DNA of 64,000 bases. Origin: Desulfogranum mediterraneum DSM 13871 (GTDB lineage Bacteria > Desulfobacterota > Desulfobulbia > Desulfobulbales > Desulfobulbaceae). Positions 8,632 through 17,130 of this stretch are shown here, piece after piece (the first letter of the stretch is position 1; every line of letters starts with the position of its first letter). The stretch spans positions 3,526 to 67,525 of the forward strand of contig NZ_KE387004.1 of NCBI RefSeq assembly GCF_000429965.1, written 5' to 3'. The translations under genes and the position numbers were made by a program. Under the pieces are notes generated by a model. The model was given only the letters and a program-made list of their open reading frames with translations. It was not told where the DNA came from and did no database searches.

Positions 8632-9669
8632 TCACAGGGTCCAGTAGTGGTGGAGGGGATGGTCTGCCAGCACCCGGGCAGCCCGCTGGGAATAGACGAA
8701 GCCAGGCCTGGCAGCCACCGGCTCCAGGAGGGCGTCAACGGTGGCCAGGACCGAACGCTCCAGCGACTCGGGATTATAGCCCCCTTCCAGAACAAAGAGC
8801 AGCCGGTTCTCACAGACCTCACGGGCCAGGACCTTCAAGAGGGTGGTGATGATCCCGTACCATTGGGTTGAGAGCAGCGTCTTGCTGATGGACTCCTCCT
8901 GATGGCCGTCATAGCCGGCAGAGACCAGGATCATCTGGGGCAGATACTGTTCCGCCACCGTACCCAAGACCTGTCCCAGCAGAAAGGAATATTCCTGATC
9001 GCCGAACTGGCCGAACACCGGCAGGTTGATGGTATAGCCCCGGCCCTGCTCGCTGCCCACCTCGTCGAAGGAGCCGCTAAAGGGAAAGAGACGTTCCTGG
9101 TGGATGGACAGGACCAGGACCTGGTCGCTGTCATAAAAAATCGACTGGGTGCCGTTGCAGTGATGAACATCGAAGTCAACGATCAGCAGCCGCTGCAGGC
9201 CGTAGACCCGACAGAGGTACTCGGCCACGATGGCCACATTATTCAACACACAGAAGCCCATGCCCCTGCCCGCCTCGGCATGATGCCCTGGCGGTCGGAT
9301 CAGGGCAAAGCCGTAATCAAGCTCTCCGGAGAGAATGCGGTCGCTCAGCTCCAGACAGCCGCCTGCGGCCAGATGGGCGGTATAGAGGCTCTGCTCCATC
9401 AGGTAGGTATCCTGATCATAGGAGTAGGGATCAGCCAGGTTCAGATGCTCCCGCAGCTGATCGAGATAGAAGTCGGAATGTACCGCCGCCACCTCCGAGG
9501 CCGTAGCCTCTCTGGGGGTAACAAGGCGCAGCTTCGAGGCATAGGGTGCGGCCTCCAGGACGGTATAGAGCGATTTGACCCGGTCGGCATTCTCCGGGGA
9601 AGGACGGTTGATCTTGTGCTGAAAGTACCTGCGGTCAAGCAGGATTCCCGGAGGTTTAGCCATGGACAT
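8632..9669 (-). CDS. Histone-deacetylase-fold deacylase (AcuC/HDAC superfamily)
   Basis: The 345-residue cytosolic enzyme keeps the whole zinc-hydrolase signature: RPPGHHAEAG (two His), FCVLNNVAI, IVDFDVHHCNGT (Asp and His ligands), SAGYDGH (Asp ligand) and LEGGYNPE (catalytic Tyr). Bacterial members deacetylate proteins, acetylpolyamines or other amides; the substrate here is not evident. Its start (9669, or Met at 9663) lies inside the end of the GNAT acetyltransferase gene, so the two are translationally coupled and may act on the same molecule in opposite directions. Confidence 0.92.
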   Translation of the reverse strand: MSMAKPPGILLDRRYFQHKINRPSPENADRVKSLYTVLEAAPYASKLRLVTPREATASEVAAVHSDFYLDQLREHLNLADPYSYDQDTYLMEQSLYTAHLAAGGCLELSDRILSGELDYGFALIRPPGHHAEAGRGMGFCVLNNVAIVAEYLCRVYGLQRLLIVDFDVHHCNGTQSIFYDSDQVLVLSIHQERLFPFSGSFDEVGSEQGRGYTINLPVFGQFGDQEYSFLLGQVLGTVAEQYLPQMILVSAGYDGHQEESISKTLLSTQWYGIITTLLKVLAREVCENRLLFVLEGGYNPESLERSVLATVDALLEPVAARPGFVYSQRAARVLADHPLHHYWTL

Positions 9670-10219
9670 AGTGGTAGCTCAGCTCCTCGGCAAAATGATC
9701 CTGGTCCAAGCGGTAGAGATGGCCGGTCCGCTCGACCTGGTGATCGAGATAGCCCAGGGAATCGATGAGTTCAAAGCCGAGTTTTTTCAGACATCGTTGC
9801 TGGGCTGTGTTGTTGATATCAGTATACATCTCGATGGCACGCACGCCCAGGCGGTTAAAGAGAAAGGTGACCATGATCCGCTGGGCCTCGGTGCCATAGC
9901 CCTTGGCGCGCTCTCCGGCCACCGCTATCTTCACGGCCATGACAGCGGTCTCCCGCGCCTCGGCCCGCAGCCAGTAGTGCAGGGTACCGATGGCTGCGCC
10001 ATCTTTCAGCTCGATCACAAAGGTCTTGCTCTGACCGTTCCAGAGGATCCCTGAGCGCAGTTGATGCGCCAGCTGCTCCAGAGAGAGCCGCTCAGGGGTA
10101 AGATAGTCACCATAGGCAAGCCCTTGGTTGCTCCAGGAGGCCAGCTGCTCCAAATCCCTCTCCTCGACACGCCTGAGCTGCAGCCGTAACGAGAAAATAC
10201 GATCACCAAACAGGGTCAT
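9656..10219 (-). CDS. GNAT-family N-acetyltransferase (RimJ/RimL-like)
   Basis: The 187-residue product carries the acetyl-CoA pyrophosphate loop in the form GERAKGYGTEA (motif A) and the RimL-type motif B region YTDINNTAQQRCLKKLGFE. This subgroup acetylates alpha-amino groups of proteins or small amines. ATG at 10219 has GGGAG eight bases upstream. Its last 14 bases overlap the deacetylase gene. A short stem at 10258-10278 separates it from the chemoreceptor gene upstream. Confidence 0.9.
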   Translation of the reverse strand: MTLFGDRIFSLRLQLRRVEERDLEQLASWSNQGLAYGDYLTPERLSLEQLAHQLRSGILWNGQSKTFVIELKDGAAIGTLHYWLRAEARETAVMAVKIAVAGERAKGYGTEAQRIMVTFLFNRLGVRAIEMYTDINNTAQQRCLKKLGFELIDSLGYLDHQVERTGHLYRLDQDHFAEELSYHYVHG

Positions 10220-10257
10220 GATTGCTCTCCCCTATTTCAAGGTACCCTCAAGGGCGA

Positions 10258-10278
10258 CGGCAGGATCCGCCCCTGCCG
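10258..10278 (-). terminator. Hairpin between chemoreceptor and acetyltransferase genes
   Basis: The arms CGGCAGG and CCTGCCG form a 7-bp stem with a 7-base loop just after the chemoreceptor stop. It is not followed by a U tract, so it is at best a weak terminator or an mRNA-stabilising stem. Confidence 0.35.
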
Positions 10279-10292
10279 CCGCCTGTTTACAG

Positions 10293-13200
10293 CTACTGGC
10301 ACATGTTGTTGACGGCACGCTGCAGGGTCCTGCTGGACTCCATCAGCCGTTCCAGAGCCTGCTCGGTATCGCCCACCGAAGACTCCACCCCCTTGACGGT
10401 CTGCTCATTCTCCCCCGAAGAGCTGACCACGTTCTGGATGCCGTCCATGACATGCTGACCATGACCGGCAAGCTGACCGGCCCGGTCCTTGACCTCGTCC
10501 ACCGAGCCTGAGATCGTCAGGATACCGTCTGAGATCTGATCCATGGCATCCAGGGCGGTGTTGATCACCTTGGAGCCGTCATCCAGCATCTTCATCCCCT
10601 CCTGCATGGCGTTGATGGTCTGGCGGGAATCATTCTCCACCATCTTGACGATGTTGGAGATGTCCACTGCGGATTTTGAGCTGTTCTCCGCCAGCTTGCG
10701 GACCTCATCGGCAACCACTGCAAAGCCGCGGCCCGCATCCCCGGCCCTGGCAGCTTCGATGGCGGCGTTAAAGGCCAGGAGGTTGGTCTGGGAGGCGATC
10801 TCCTTGATGATATCGACAAAGCCGCCGATCTTTTCCACCTGGGTGACCAGGGTGGAGACCATGGTATTATTCTCTTCCATGGACTTGTTGATCTCCTGCA
10901 TCTTGCCGCCGGCCTCGGCTCCCGCCTTACGGCCGTTTTCCGCCTCCCTGGACATATCCGTGGCCAGCTGATTGACCTTCTCGGTCATGGACAGCATCTT
11001 GTTGGAGGAGGACAACATCTTGTTGACGGTCTGTTCCGACTGGGCAAGCTCAACCACCTCACGACCCAGGGTCTCACCCATGACCCCCATGTTGGCGGAG
11101 ACCAGGGCCATCTGCTGCTGTGAGTCTGCAACCAGCTGGGCCACCTCTTCACTGGCCTGACTGACCAGTCGCTCCACCCCGACCTCACTGGTCACGTCCA
11201 GGGCAAACTCAAGGGCCCCCTTGATGTTGCCCTTGGCATCCTTGATCGGGGCACCGGTATACTTGATGGGAATCTCCTTGCCCCCCACCTGGGCCACGGT
11301 CTTGGCCATCACCACCTGATCGGTCTTCATGGCCAGGCCACAGGCACATTCTGCGGTGTTGCAGTGGCTGGTGTTGAACAGGGAGTAGCACTTACGGCCG
11401 ATCACCTCGTCGGTGGAGAGGTTGAGCAGACCGGCACCGGCCGGATTTATATAGGTGATGGTGAAGTCGGTATCAATGGAGAAGATCGGGGTGGGGATGG
11501 CATTGAGGTTCTCGATCTTCTCATTGGCCTCCTGACGCTGTTTGGCCTCATCGGTGATATCCAGGATAAATTCCAGGGCGCCGGTGATGTTGCCCTTGGC
11601 ATCCTTGATCGGGGCGCCGGTGTACTTGACAGGAACAATCAAACCATCCCTGGGACGGGCGATGGTCTCCTCGGAGACCACGCTGTCAGACTCCATGGCC
11701 CGCCGACAGGCACACTTGCCGGTCTGGCAGTGGGGGGTCTTGAGGAGGTCGTAGCACTTCTTGCCAATGGCCTCGTCCGGGCTCAGCCCGACCGTCTCTC
11801 CACCTGCCGGATTGATGTAGGTGATGGTGTAGTCGGTGTCGATGGAGAGGATCGGGGTGGGGATGGCGTTGAGGTTTTCTATCTTGGCATTGGCATCGTG
11901 GCGCTGTTTGGCCTCCTCGGTAATATCCAGGATAAACTCCAGGGCGCCCTTGATATTGCCCTTGGCATCCTTGATCGGGGCACCGGTATACTTGATCGGA
12001 ACAATCACGCCGTCCCGGGGCCGGGCAATGGTCTCCTCGGAGACCACCCTGTCCCCCTGCATGGCCTGCTGGCAGGCACAGCGTTTGGTCTGACAGTGGG
12101 CAGTGCGAAAGACCTCGTAACACTTCCGGCCCACCACCTCATCCGGGGTCAGGTCGACCACCGCCGCCCCGGCAGGATTCATATAGGTCACCGTATAGTC
12201 GGTATCGATGGCCATGATCGGGGTGGGAATCACATTGAGGTTCTCGATCTTTTCATCGGCCAGCTGCTGCTGCTTGACCTCTTCGGTCACGTCCAGGATA
12301 TACTCCAGGGCGCCCTTGATGTTGCCCTTGGCATCCTTGATCGGGGCGCCGGTATACTTGATCGGGACGATCACCCCGTCCTGGGGGCGGGCGATGGTCT
12401 GTTCGGTGACCACGGCGTCGGTTCGCATGGCCCGGGCGCAGCCACAGCGCTCGGTCTGGCAGTGGGGCGTCTTGAAGAGATCATAGCACTTCCTGCCAAT
12501 GGCCTCGTCCGGAGTGAGGCCGGCTATGGCGGCACCTGCCCCGTTCATATAGGTGATGGCAAACTCGGTATCTATGGCCATGATCGGAGTGGGAATGGTG
12601 TTCAGATTTTCAATCTTCTCCTGGGCAAGCTGCTGCTGCTTCGCCTCCTCGGTCACGTCCAGGATATACTCCAGGGCGCCGACGATATTGCCCTTGGCAT
12701 CCTTGACCGGGGCGCCGGTATACTTGATGGGCACAATCACCCCATCCCTGGGCCGGGCAATGGTATGTTCGGTGATGACGGAATCGGTCTTCATGGCCCG
12801 GCTGCAGGCGCAGCGCTCGGTCTTGCAGTGGGGGGTCTTAAAGAGATCGTAACATTTTCTGCCCAGGGCCTCGTCCGGGGTGAGGCCGGCGACGGCAGCA
12901 CCGGCTGGGTTCAGATAGGTGATGAAAAACTTGTCATCGATCTCCATGATCGGGGTGGGGATGACGTTAAGGTCGGTTTCCAACTGCCTCAGCTTGGCCT
13001 CGACCCCCTTGATGTCGCTGATATCGGTCAGGGTGACCAGGCTCGACGGGGTCGGGCCATCGATCATCCTGGCCACGGACTGAAAGAAACGGATCCCGTT
13101 CTCGGAGTGTTGCACGGCTTCACTGGTAACAGGCCTGTTCAGCCGCCTGGTTTTTTCCACTGCGCAGTCCTTGGTCCCGCAGAGATGGAGGCTGCAGACC

Positions 13201-13373
13201 TCTTCGCAGGCCATCTTGTTGATGACCTCTGCAGGGCTTGTGTTGAAGGTCGTAAAAAAGGGTTCATTGGCCCAGGTGATGACCAGCTGCTCATCGACAA
13301 TAAAGCCGGGCTCCACCAAAAGGTCCAGGTAGGATATGGTATTTCCGCTCTTGCCTTCTACTGTTGCTCCCAT
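10293..13373 (-). CDS. Soluble chemoreceptor (MCP) with a tandem array of cysteine-rich PAS domains
   Basis: The 1,026-residue protein has no membrane segment or signal peptide, so it is cytoplasmic. Residues 1-130 form a divergent PAS domain. Residues 136-745 are five repeats of exactly 122 residues, each beginning IPTPI and containing a PAS core, the motif C-x8-C-x4-C-x-C (for example C174, C183, C188, C190) and the block [14 protein letters not shown]. Residues 746-1026 are the signalling domain, with the conserved hairpin tip [21 protein letters not shown] and [13 protein letters not shown], which binds CheW and CheA. No C-terminal NWETF-type CheR tether is present. Four cysteines per repeat suggest an Fe-S cluster or metal site, hence redox or metal sensing; this is inference. 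It lies 50 bp after the triple-CheW gene. Confidence 0.95.
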   Translation of the reverse strand: MGATVEGKSGNTISYLDLLVEPGFIVDEQLVITWANEPFFTTFNTSPAEVINKMACEEVCSLHLCGTKDCAVEKTRRLNRPVTSEAVQHSENGIRFFQSVARMIDGPTPSSLVTLTDISDIKGVEAKLRQLETDLNVIPTPIMEIDDKFFITYLNPAGAAVAGLTPDEALGRKCYDLFKTPHCKTERCACSRAMKTDSVITEHTIARPRDGVIVPIKYTGAPVKDAKGNIVGALEYILDVTEEAKQQQLAQEKIENLNTIPTPIMAIDTEFAITYMNGAGAAIAGLTPDEAIGRKCYDLFKTPHCQTERCGCARAMRTDAVVTEQTIARPQDGVIVPIKYTGAPIKDAKGNIKGALEYILDVTEEVKQQQLADEKIENLNVIPTPIMAIDTDYTVTYMNPAGAAVVDLTPDEVVGRKCYEVFRTAHCQTKRCACQQAMQGDRVVSEETIARPRDGVIVPIKYTGAPIKDAKGNIKGALEFILDITEEAKQRHDANAKIENLNAIPTPILSIDTDYTITYINPAGGETVGLSPDEAIGKKCYDLLKTPHCQTGKCACRRAMESDSVVSEETIARPRDGLIVPVKYTGAPIKDAKGNITGALEFILDITDEAKQRQEANEKIENLNAIPTPIFSIDTDFTITYINPAGAGLLNLSTDEVIGRKCYSLFNTSHCNTAECACGLAMKTDQVVMAKTVAQVGGKEIPIKYTGAPIKDAKGNIKGALEFALDVTSEVGVERLVSQASEEVAQLVADSQQQMALVSANMGVMGETLGREVVELAQSEQTVNKMLSSSNKMLSMTEKVNQLATDMSREAENGRKAGAEAGGKMQEINKSMEENNTMVSTLVTQVEKIGGFVDIIKEIASQTNLLAFNAAIEAARAGDAGRGFAVVADEVRKLAENSSKSAVDISNIVKMVENDSRQTINAMQEGMKMLDDGSKVINTALDAMDQISDGILTISGSVDEVKDRAGQLAGHGQHVMDGIQNVVSSSGENEQTVKGVESSVGDTEQALERLMESSRTLQRAVNNMCQ
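11139..12968 (-). repeat. Five tandem 366-bp repeats within the chemoreceptor gene
   Basis: Units begin at about 12968, 12602, 12236, 11870 and 11504 (reading down the minus strand) and keep frame exactly. Some sub-segments are nearly identical in all five copies at DNA level, for example TTGCCCTTGGCATCCTTGA seen at about 11228, 11590, 11955, 12322 and 12688 on the plus strand. This suggests recent amplification or continuing gene conversion. Confidence 0.9.
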
Positions 13374-13423
13374 CTCTTCCTCCGTTCTGCCGTTACATAG
13401 GAATGTTTCTCCAGGTGCACTCT

Positions 13424-14941
13424 TCAGGTCGATGCCAGGGTGGGCTCGGCCGGTTCTTCCCCCTGTCGACAGACCTCCTCCTGCTCCGCATTCTCCGGGA
13501 CGATTCCCAGATGGTTGCGGACAATATTCTTCACGTTCAGCACCAGCACGTGTTCCATCAGGTCTTCTTCGTTGATAAACTCGATCAAGCGGTCCAGGGT
13601 ATCCTTCTTCTCCTGCAACTCCGGGCGGAGTGAGGGGGTGGCGTGATACTGCTCCTGTTTAAAGATGGTGACAATCTCATCCACCAGCAGGGCAACCTTT
13701 CCCGACTCTGCCCCGGCGATGACCAGCTTGCAGGAGTCACCGTGGCTCCGCTCGCCATGGATCGGATAGAACCGGCGCAGATCCATCACCGGCACAATGG
13801 TGCCGCGCAGGTTGATGATCCCGCAGATCATCTCACCGGCGGAGTCGGTGTTCAGGTAGGCGTCGGTATCCAGGATCTCCTGCACGTCTCTGAGTTCTAT
13901 GGCGTAATGTTTGCCGATGGTGAAGATCAGATAACTGTTCTGGGTAATGATATGCCGCGCCGCCCTGCTGATTGCCTGGGGCTCCTCTTGATCTTCGTTG
14001 CGGATCTGCCCCATGGCCTTGATCTTATCCAGCTGCGGTTCGATGAGTTCAGGAATATGGAGCAGGATGATATCCTGATCACTCCCCTCTCTGCAGACCC
14101 CGGCAAGGAAGGAGAGGTGATCACCGGGAATGGGCAGGATCTCATCTTCTCCGACCATCAGGATCTTATGGACCCCATCCACGATCATGCCGAAAACGGT
14201 CTCTTGGGCGCGCATCACCAGGATCCTGGTCTGGCTGTCGGGAACAAAAGGGGTGTTCCGCTCCCTGCGTAAGATGGCCGCGCTGTTGAGTACAGGGATG
14301 GTATGGCCCCGCAGTTGGAGCGCCCCTTCGATCTCACCCTGCCTGAACACCGGATCGAGATCGGCAAAGAAACAGATCTCCTGGGTATCTGCCGCCGAGA
14401 CCCCGTAGCGTTGTCCGCAGCAGGAAAAAATCACCTGACGCTGGTAGCTCCGAATGGCGGGGACCGGGCCAGATTCCGTTTCCTCCTCCTCTGCCGCCTG
14501 AAAGGGAAAGAGCAGCTCCAGGTCCAGGAACTCCAGGGTGCGCTCACCGTTCTCCAGAGTAATCAGGTCGGTGATAACCGCCCCCTCGGCCATCAGCTCC
14601 TGAGCCAGGGGTTCTATGGCCCCTGCCTCAACCCGGAAGACGTCACGGATGTCCTCAAACAGGAGACCATACCTGCGCTCAGCCATCTGAATGACCGCCA
14701 CCTTGGCATCCTGACCATACTCGCTTGCAGCCAGCTTGAGCCGCTTCTTGAGGTTGATGATGGGCAGCACCTCCTGACGGAGGGTCATATAGCCTTCCAG
14801 AAAGTCCGCACTGCTGGGTACGGCCTGGATTCTGCCGCCAAGGGAGGTCGCCTCGACCACATGATCGGCCCGGAGAGCGATCTCCAGATCGGTTGAACGA
14901 TCCAGGATAAAGGATGCAATAAGTCGATCTTGATGTTTCAT
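13424..14941 (-). CDS. Chemotaxis coupling protein with three CheW domains
   Basis: The 505-residue protein contains three successive CheW-like folds, roughly residues 5-150, 165-310 and 333-480. Each has the typical core of a hydrophobic VI-F strand, an LRG or similar turn ([12 protein letters not shown] in the second, [16 protein letters not shown] in the third) and a late VDGV/VDEI segment. The first is the most divergent ([15 protein letters not shown]). CheW couples receptors to the kinase CheA; multi-CheW proteins may form extended scaffolds. It sits directly upstream of the chemoreceptor gene and downstream of the sigma-54 promoter, so it probably serves this receptor. Confidence 0.9.
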   Translation of the reverse strand: MKHQDRLIASFILDRSTDLEIALRADHVVEATSLGGRIQAVPSSADFLEGYMTLRQEVLPIINLKKRLKLAASEYGQDAKVAVIQMAERRYGLLFEDIRDVFRVEAGAIEPLAQELMAEGAVITDLITLENGERTLEFLDLELLFPFQAAEEEETESGPVPAIRSYQRQVIFSCCGQRYGVSAADTQEICFFADLDPVFRQGEIEGALQLRGHTIPVLNSAAILRRERNTPFVPDSQTRILVMRAQETVFGMIVDGVHKILMVGEDEILPIPGDHLSFLAGVCREGSDQDIILLHIPELIEPQLDKIKAMGQIRNEDQEEPQAISRAARHIITQNSYLIFTIGKHYAIELRDVQEILDTDAYLNTDSAGEMICGIINLRGTIVPVMDLRRFYPIHGERSHGDSCKLVIAGAESGKVALLVDEIVTIFKQEQYHATPSLRPELQEKKDTLDRLIEFINEEDLMEHVLVLNVKNIVRNHLGIVPENAEQEEVCRQGEEPAEPTLAST

Positions 14942-14989
14942 GCCGTTCTCCCTCTCAATGCACGGATGGATGCAGCCGCTGCCCTGGAG

Positions 14990-15403
14990 TCAGAGACGCT
15001 CTTCGAGCTCTCCCCCTGATCCGGGCTGCTCTCTACTTTTTCTGGCCGCGATCCGGGTGAGGACCGCGACCACATCCTGAAAGTCGCTGTCATGATAGGT
15101 GATAAAACGGGGACAGAGGGAATGCCCCAGGGCGATGGTCTCTTCCCCTGCATCCGGCAGGACCAGGATAACAAACAGCTGCTCGAGCCGTGAAGCCAGG
15201 TTGGTAAAGGCCTGCAACTCTTCCCGGTCCCGGGCCACCAGCACGATGGCCTCGGGCAGTGAGCCAGGTTCACGAAAACAGCGCATCAACCAGCTGAGCT
15301 CCCGACATTTCTCCACAGAACAGAGCGCCTCTATTGAAGGCATGTTCTGCTTGAGCCTGGTTTCCAGCTCACCGTGGTCAGAGTTGTAGAGAAGGATATC
15401 CAT
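14990..15403 (-). CDS. Small uncharacterised protein, possibly a degenerate receiver domain
   Basis: The 137-residue product has no clear family match. The alternating pattern (MDILLYNSD, EAIVLVARD, LFVILVLPDAGEE, PRFITYHDSDF) resembles the five alpha/beta units of a response-regulator receiver, but the acidic pocket and conserved Lys are not in place, so phosphorylation is doubtful. It is the first gene after the sigma-54 promoter and 48 bp before the triple-CheW gene. A protein role in the same signalling pathway is likely from context only. The Shine-Dalgarno sequence is weak. Confidence 0.6.
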   Translation of the reverse strand: MDILLYNSDHGELETRLKQNMPSIEALCSVEKCRELSWLMRCFREPGSLPEAIVLVARDREELQAFTNLASRLEQLFVILVLPDAGEETIALGHSLCPRFITYHDSDFQDVVAVLTRIAARKSREQPGSGGELEERL

Positions 15404-15452
15404 GGGGCGTACTCACAGGTAGACGAGATCTGGCTTGCTCCCTGCCCCTCCA

Positions 15453-15470
15453 AAGCAAGAATGGCGCCAG
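15453..15470 (-). promoter_or_regulatory. Sigma-54 promoter of the CheW/chemoreceptor operon
   Basis: On the minus strand the sequence TGGCGCCATTCTTGCT has the -24 GG and -12 GC separated by the required 10 bases. It matches the TGGCAC-N5-TTGCW consensus with a single change (A to G). The expected start point near 15443 leaves a 5' leader of about 40 bases before the gene at 15403. An enhancer-binding activator is encoded immediately upstream. Confidence 0.8.
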
Positions 15471-15566
15471 CTCTCAAGAACACCCTCTGACCGGGGGGAA
15501 GCCCCTGGGGGCACAAGATAATCAAAGAGAGCCCGGAAAGCCCCCTCCCCTCACTGGGCGGTGAAG

Positions 15567-15618
15567 GTGTACAGAAAAGGTGACACTGTAGCAGAAAGGG
15601 CACACCAACTGTGTACAG
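15567..15618 (-). promoter_or_regulatory. Candidate upstream activator sites
   Basis: GTGTACAG occurs twice on the plus strand, at 15567-15574 and 15611-15618, exactly 44 bp (about four helical turns) apart. GTGACACTGTA lies between them at 15580-15590. They lie about 120-175 bases upstream of the predicted sigma-54 start, the normal distance for enhancer-binding proteins. The assignment rests on repetition and position only. Confidence 0.45.
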
Positions 15619-15631
15619 AGGTTTACTCGGC

Positions 15632-17026
15632 CTATGGGGTGGAGAGGGAGAGCTGGTACTTCTTGAGCAGTTGATAGAGGCGGGTCCGGGAGAGCCCGGA
15701 GACCCTGCCGGCTTCGCTGATATTACCCTGGGTCTGGGCCAGGAGTCTGTGGAGATAGCCCTCTTCAAAACGACTGCGGGCATCTCTCCAGGCCGGAAGT
15801 TCACCCTCCCCGGCGTCAACCTGTGGGCAGGGAGGACTCCCCTGCTCCACCCTGGAGCGGGCATAGGCGGTTCTGATATAGAGGGGAAGATGCTGGGTAA
15901 AGAGCAGGGGGGAGTGAACCGCCTCGACAAAGGAGGATTCTATGGCATGGGAAAGTTCGCGCACGTTGCCGGGCCAGGGGTAGGCGCTGAGGTGCTCGAT
16001 AAAATCCGTCAGATACTCCTTTTTTTCCTGACCATACCTGCGCGACAACCGCTCCAGAAAATAATCGCTGAGCAGACGGATGTCCTGGTTCCGCTCCCTC
16101 AAGGGGGGCAGCTGGATATGGATGCCCCGAAGCCGATGGAAGAGGTCTTCTCGAAAGAGCCCCTGCTCGGTCATCGCGGCAAGATCACAGTTGGTGGCGG
16201 CAATCAAACGGAAATCGCTGGCCTGCTCCTCATAGCTGCCCACCGGGCAGAAGCAACGTTCCTGGAGGACCCGTAAAAAACTCTTCTGCATCGCCAGGGG
16301 CAGCTCCCCGATCTCATCCAGAAACAGGGTCCCCCTATCGGCATGACGGACAAGACCGCGATTGGCCCGGTCGGCACCGGTAAAGGCCCCCCTGACATGG
16401 CCGAAGAGGACGCTCTCCACCAGCTGCTCGGGCAGGGCTGCACAGTCCACCACCACAAAATTTGCCTGCTTGCGGCGACTGTTGGCGTGAACCGCCCTGG
16501 CAAAGGCCTCTTTGCCGGTCCCGGATTCACCGGACAGCAACACATTGGCATCGCTGAATGCGGCCTTACCCAGCAGCTCCAGACTCTGCAGAAAGGCGGG
16601 ACTCTCCCCCACCAGCTGCTCCCGCTCCACCGCCTTCATGGTAGCCCGCTGGGAGCGCAGGGTCTGCCTGTACTGCAGGACCCTGCTCAGGGTAAGGCTG
16701 AGCTCCTCGAGGATGGCCTGTTTTTCAAGATAGCACCAGGCCCCGGAGTGAAGAGCCGACTCGGCCCCATCCGGATCTCCCTGGTCGGCGATGATAATAA
16801 TCTGGGGCTCAGAGTCAAGGCCGCGAAGCTGCTCGATGGCCTCCAGGCCGTTGCCGTCGGGAAGGCAGACATCCAGCAGGATCAGGTCATAGTCACCCTG
16901 CCCGGCCCGCGCAATCCCCTGCCTCAGTGTATGGGCAGATGACGGCACCTGCCCCATGGCAGCCAGGGTATCACAGACGCTCTCTGCAAAGCGATGATCC
17001 TTATCAATAATCAGAATTGAAGCCAT
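15632..17026 (-). CDS. NtrC-family sigma-54-dependent response regulator
   Basis: The 464-residue protein has three parts. The receiver domain (1-120) shows phospho-acceptor Asp52 in LLDVCLPDGNG and Lys102. The AAA+ domain (about 138-370) shows Walker A GESGTGKE (166-173), the sigma-54 contact loop GAFTGA (213-218) and Walker B GTLFLDEI (232-239). A Fis-type helix-turn-helix closes the protein (about 425-460, NISEAGRVSGLSRTRLYQLL). The usual receiver Thr is Ala80/Asp81. AAGGA precedes the ATG at 17026. It probably activates the sigma-54 promoter just downstream of its own stop codon. No partner histidine kinase is in the window. Confidence 0.95.
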   Translation of the reverse strand: MASILIIDKDHRFAESVCDTLAAMGQVPSSAHTLRQGIARAGQGDYDLILLDVCLPDGNGLEAIEQLRGLDSEPQIIIIADQGDPDGAESALHSGAWCYLEKQAILEELSLTLSRVLQYRQTLRSQRATMKAVEREQLVGESPAFLQSLELLGKAAFSDANVLLSGESGTGKEAFARAVHANSRRKQANFVVVDCAALPEQLVESVLFGHVRGAFTGADRANRGLVRHADRGTLFLDEIGELPLAMQKSFLRVLQERCFCPVGSYEEQASDFRLIAATNCDLAAMTEQGLFREDLFHRLRGIHIQLPPLRERNQDIRLLSDYFLERLSRRYGQEKKEYLTDFIEHLSAYPWPGNVRELSHAIESSFVEAVHSPLLFTQHLPLYIRTAYARSRVEQGSPPCPQVDAGEGELPAWRDARSRFEEGYLHRLLAQTQGNISEAGRVSGLSRTRLYQLLKKYQLSLSTP

Positions 17027-17101
17027 TGTCTTTCCTTGGTGACGGTGAGGGAACAGGCCCAGGGCGGAACAATGCTGCTTACTTCATGAAATGATAGAAA
17101 A

Positions 17102-17130
17102 ATTGTAGCTGAGGACAGATTCATTGTCAA
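17102..17130 (-). promoter_or_regulatory. Sigma-70 promoter of the response regulator
   Basis: On the minus strand, TTGACA (17125-17130) and TACAAT (17102-17107) are separated by exactly 17 bases. That is a perfect -35 and a one-mismatch -10, the best housekeeping promoter in the window. The start point near 17095 gives a leader of about 70 bases before the regulator gene. Confidence 0.8.

Noticed and set aside
11139-12968. Regular 366-bp repeats as a possible CRISPR or satellite array
   Set aside because: The units are far too long and lie in frame inside a coding sequence as PAS domains.
11364-13400. A 678-codon open frame on the plus strand across the chemoreceptor repeats
   Set aside because: It is the complement of five repeated GC-rich PAS units; its translation is repetitive Gly/Asp/His-rich sequence with no domain, and the opposite strand encodes a clear MCP.
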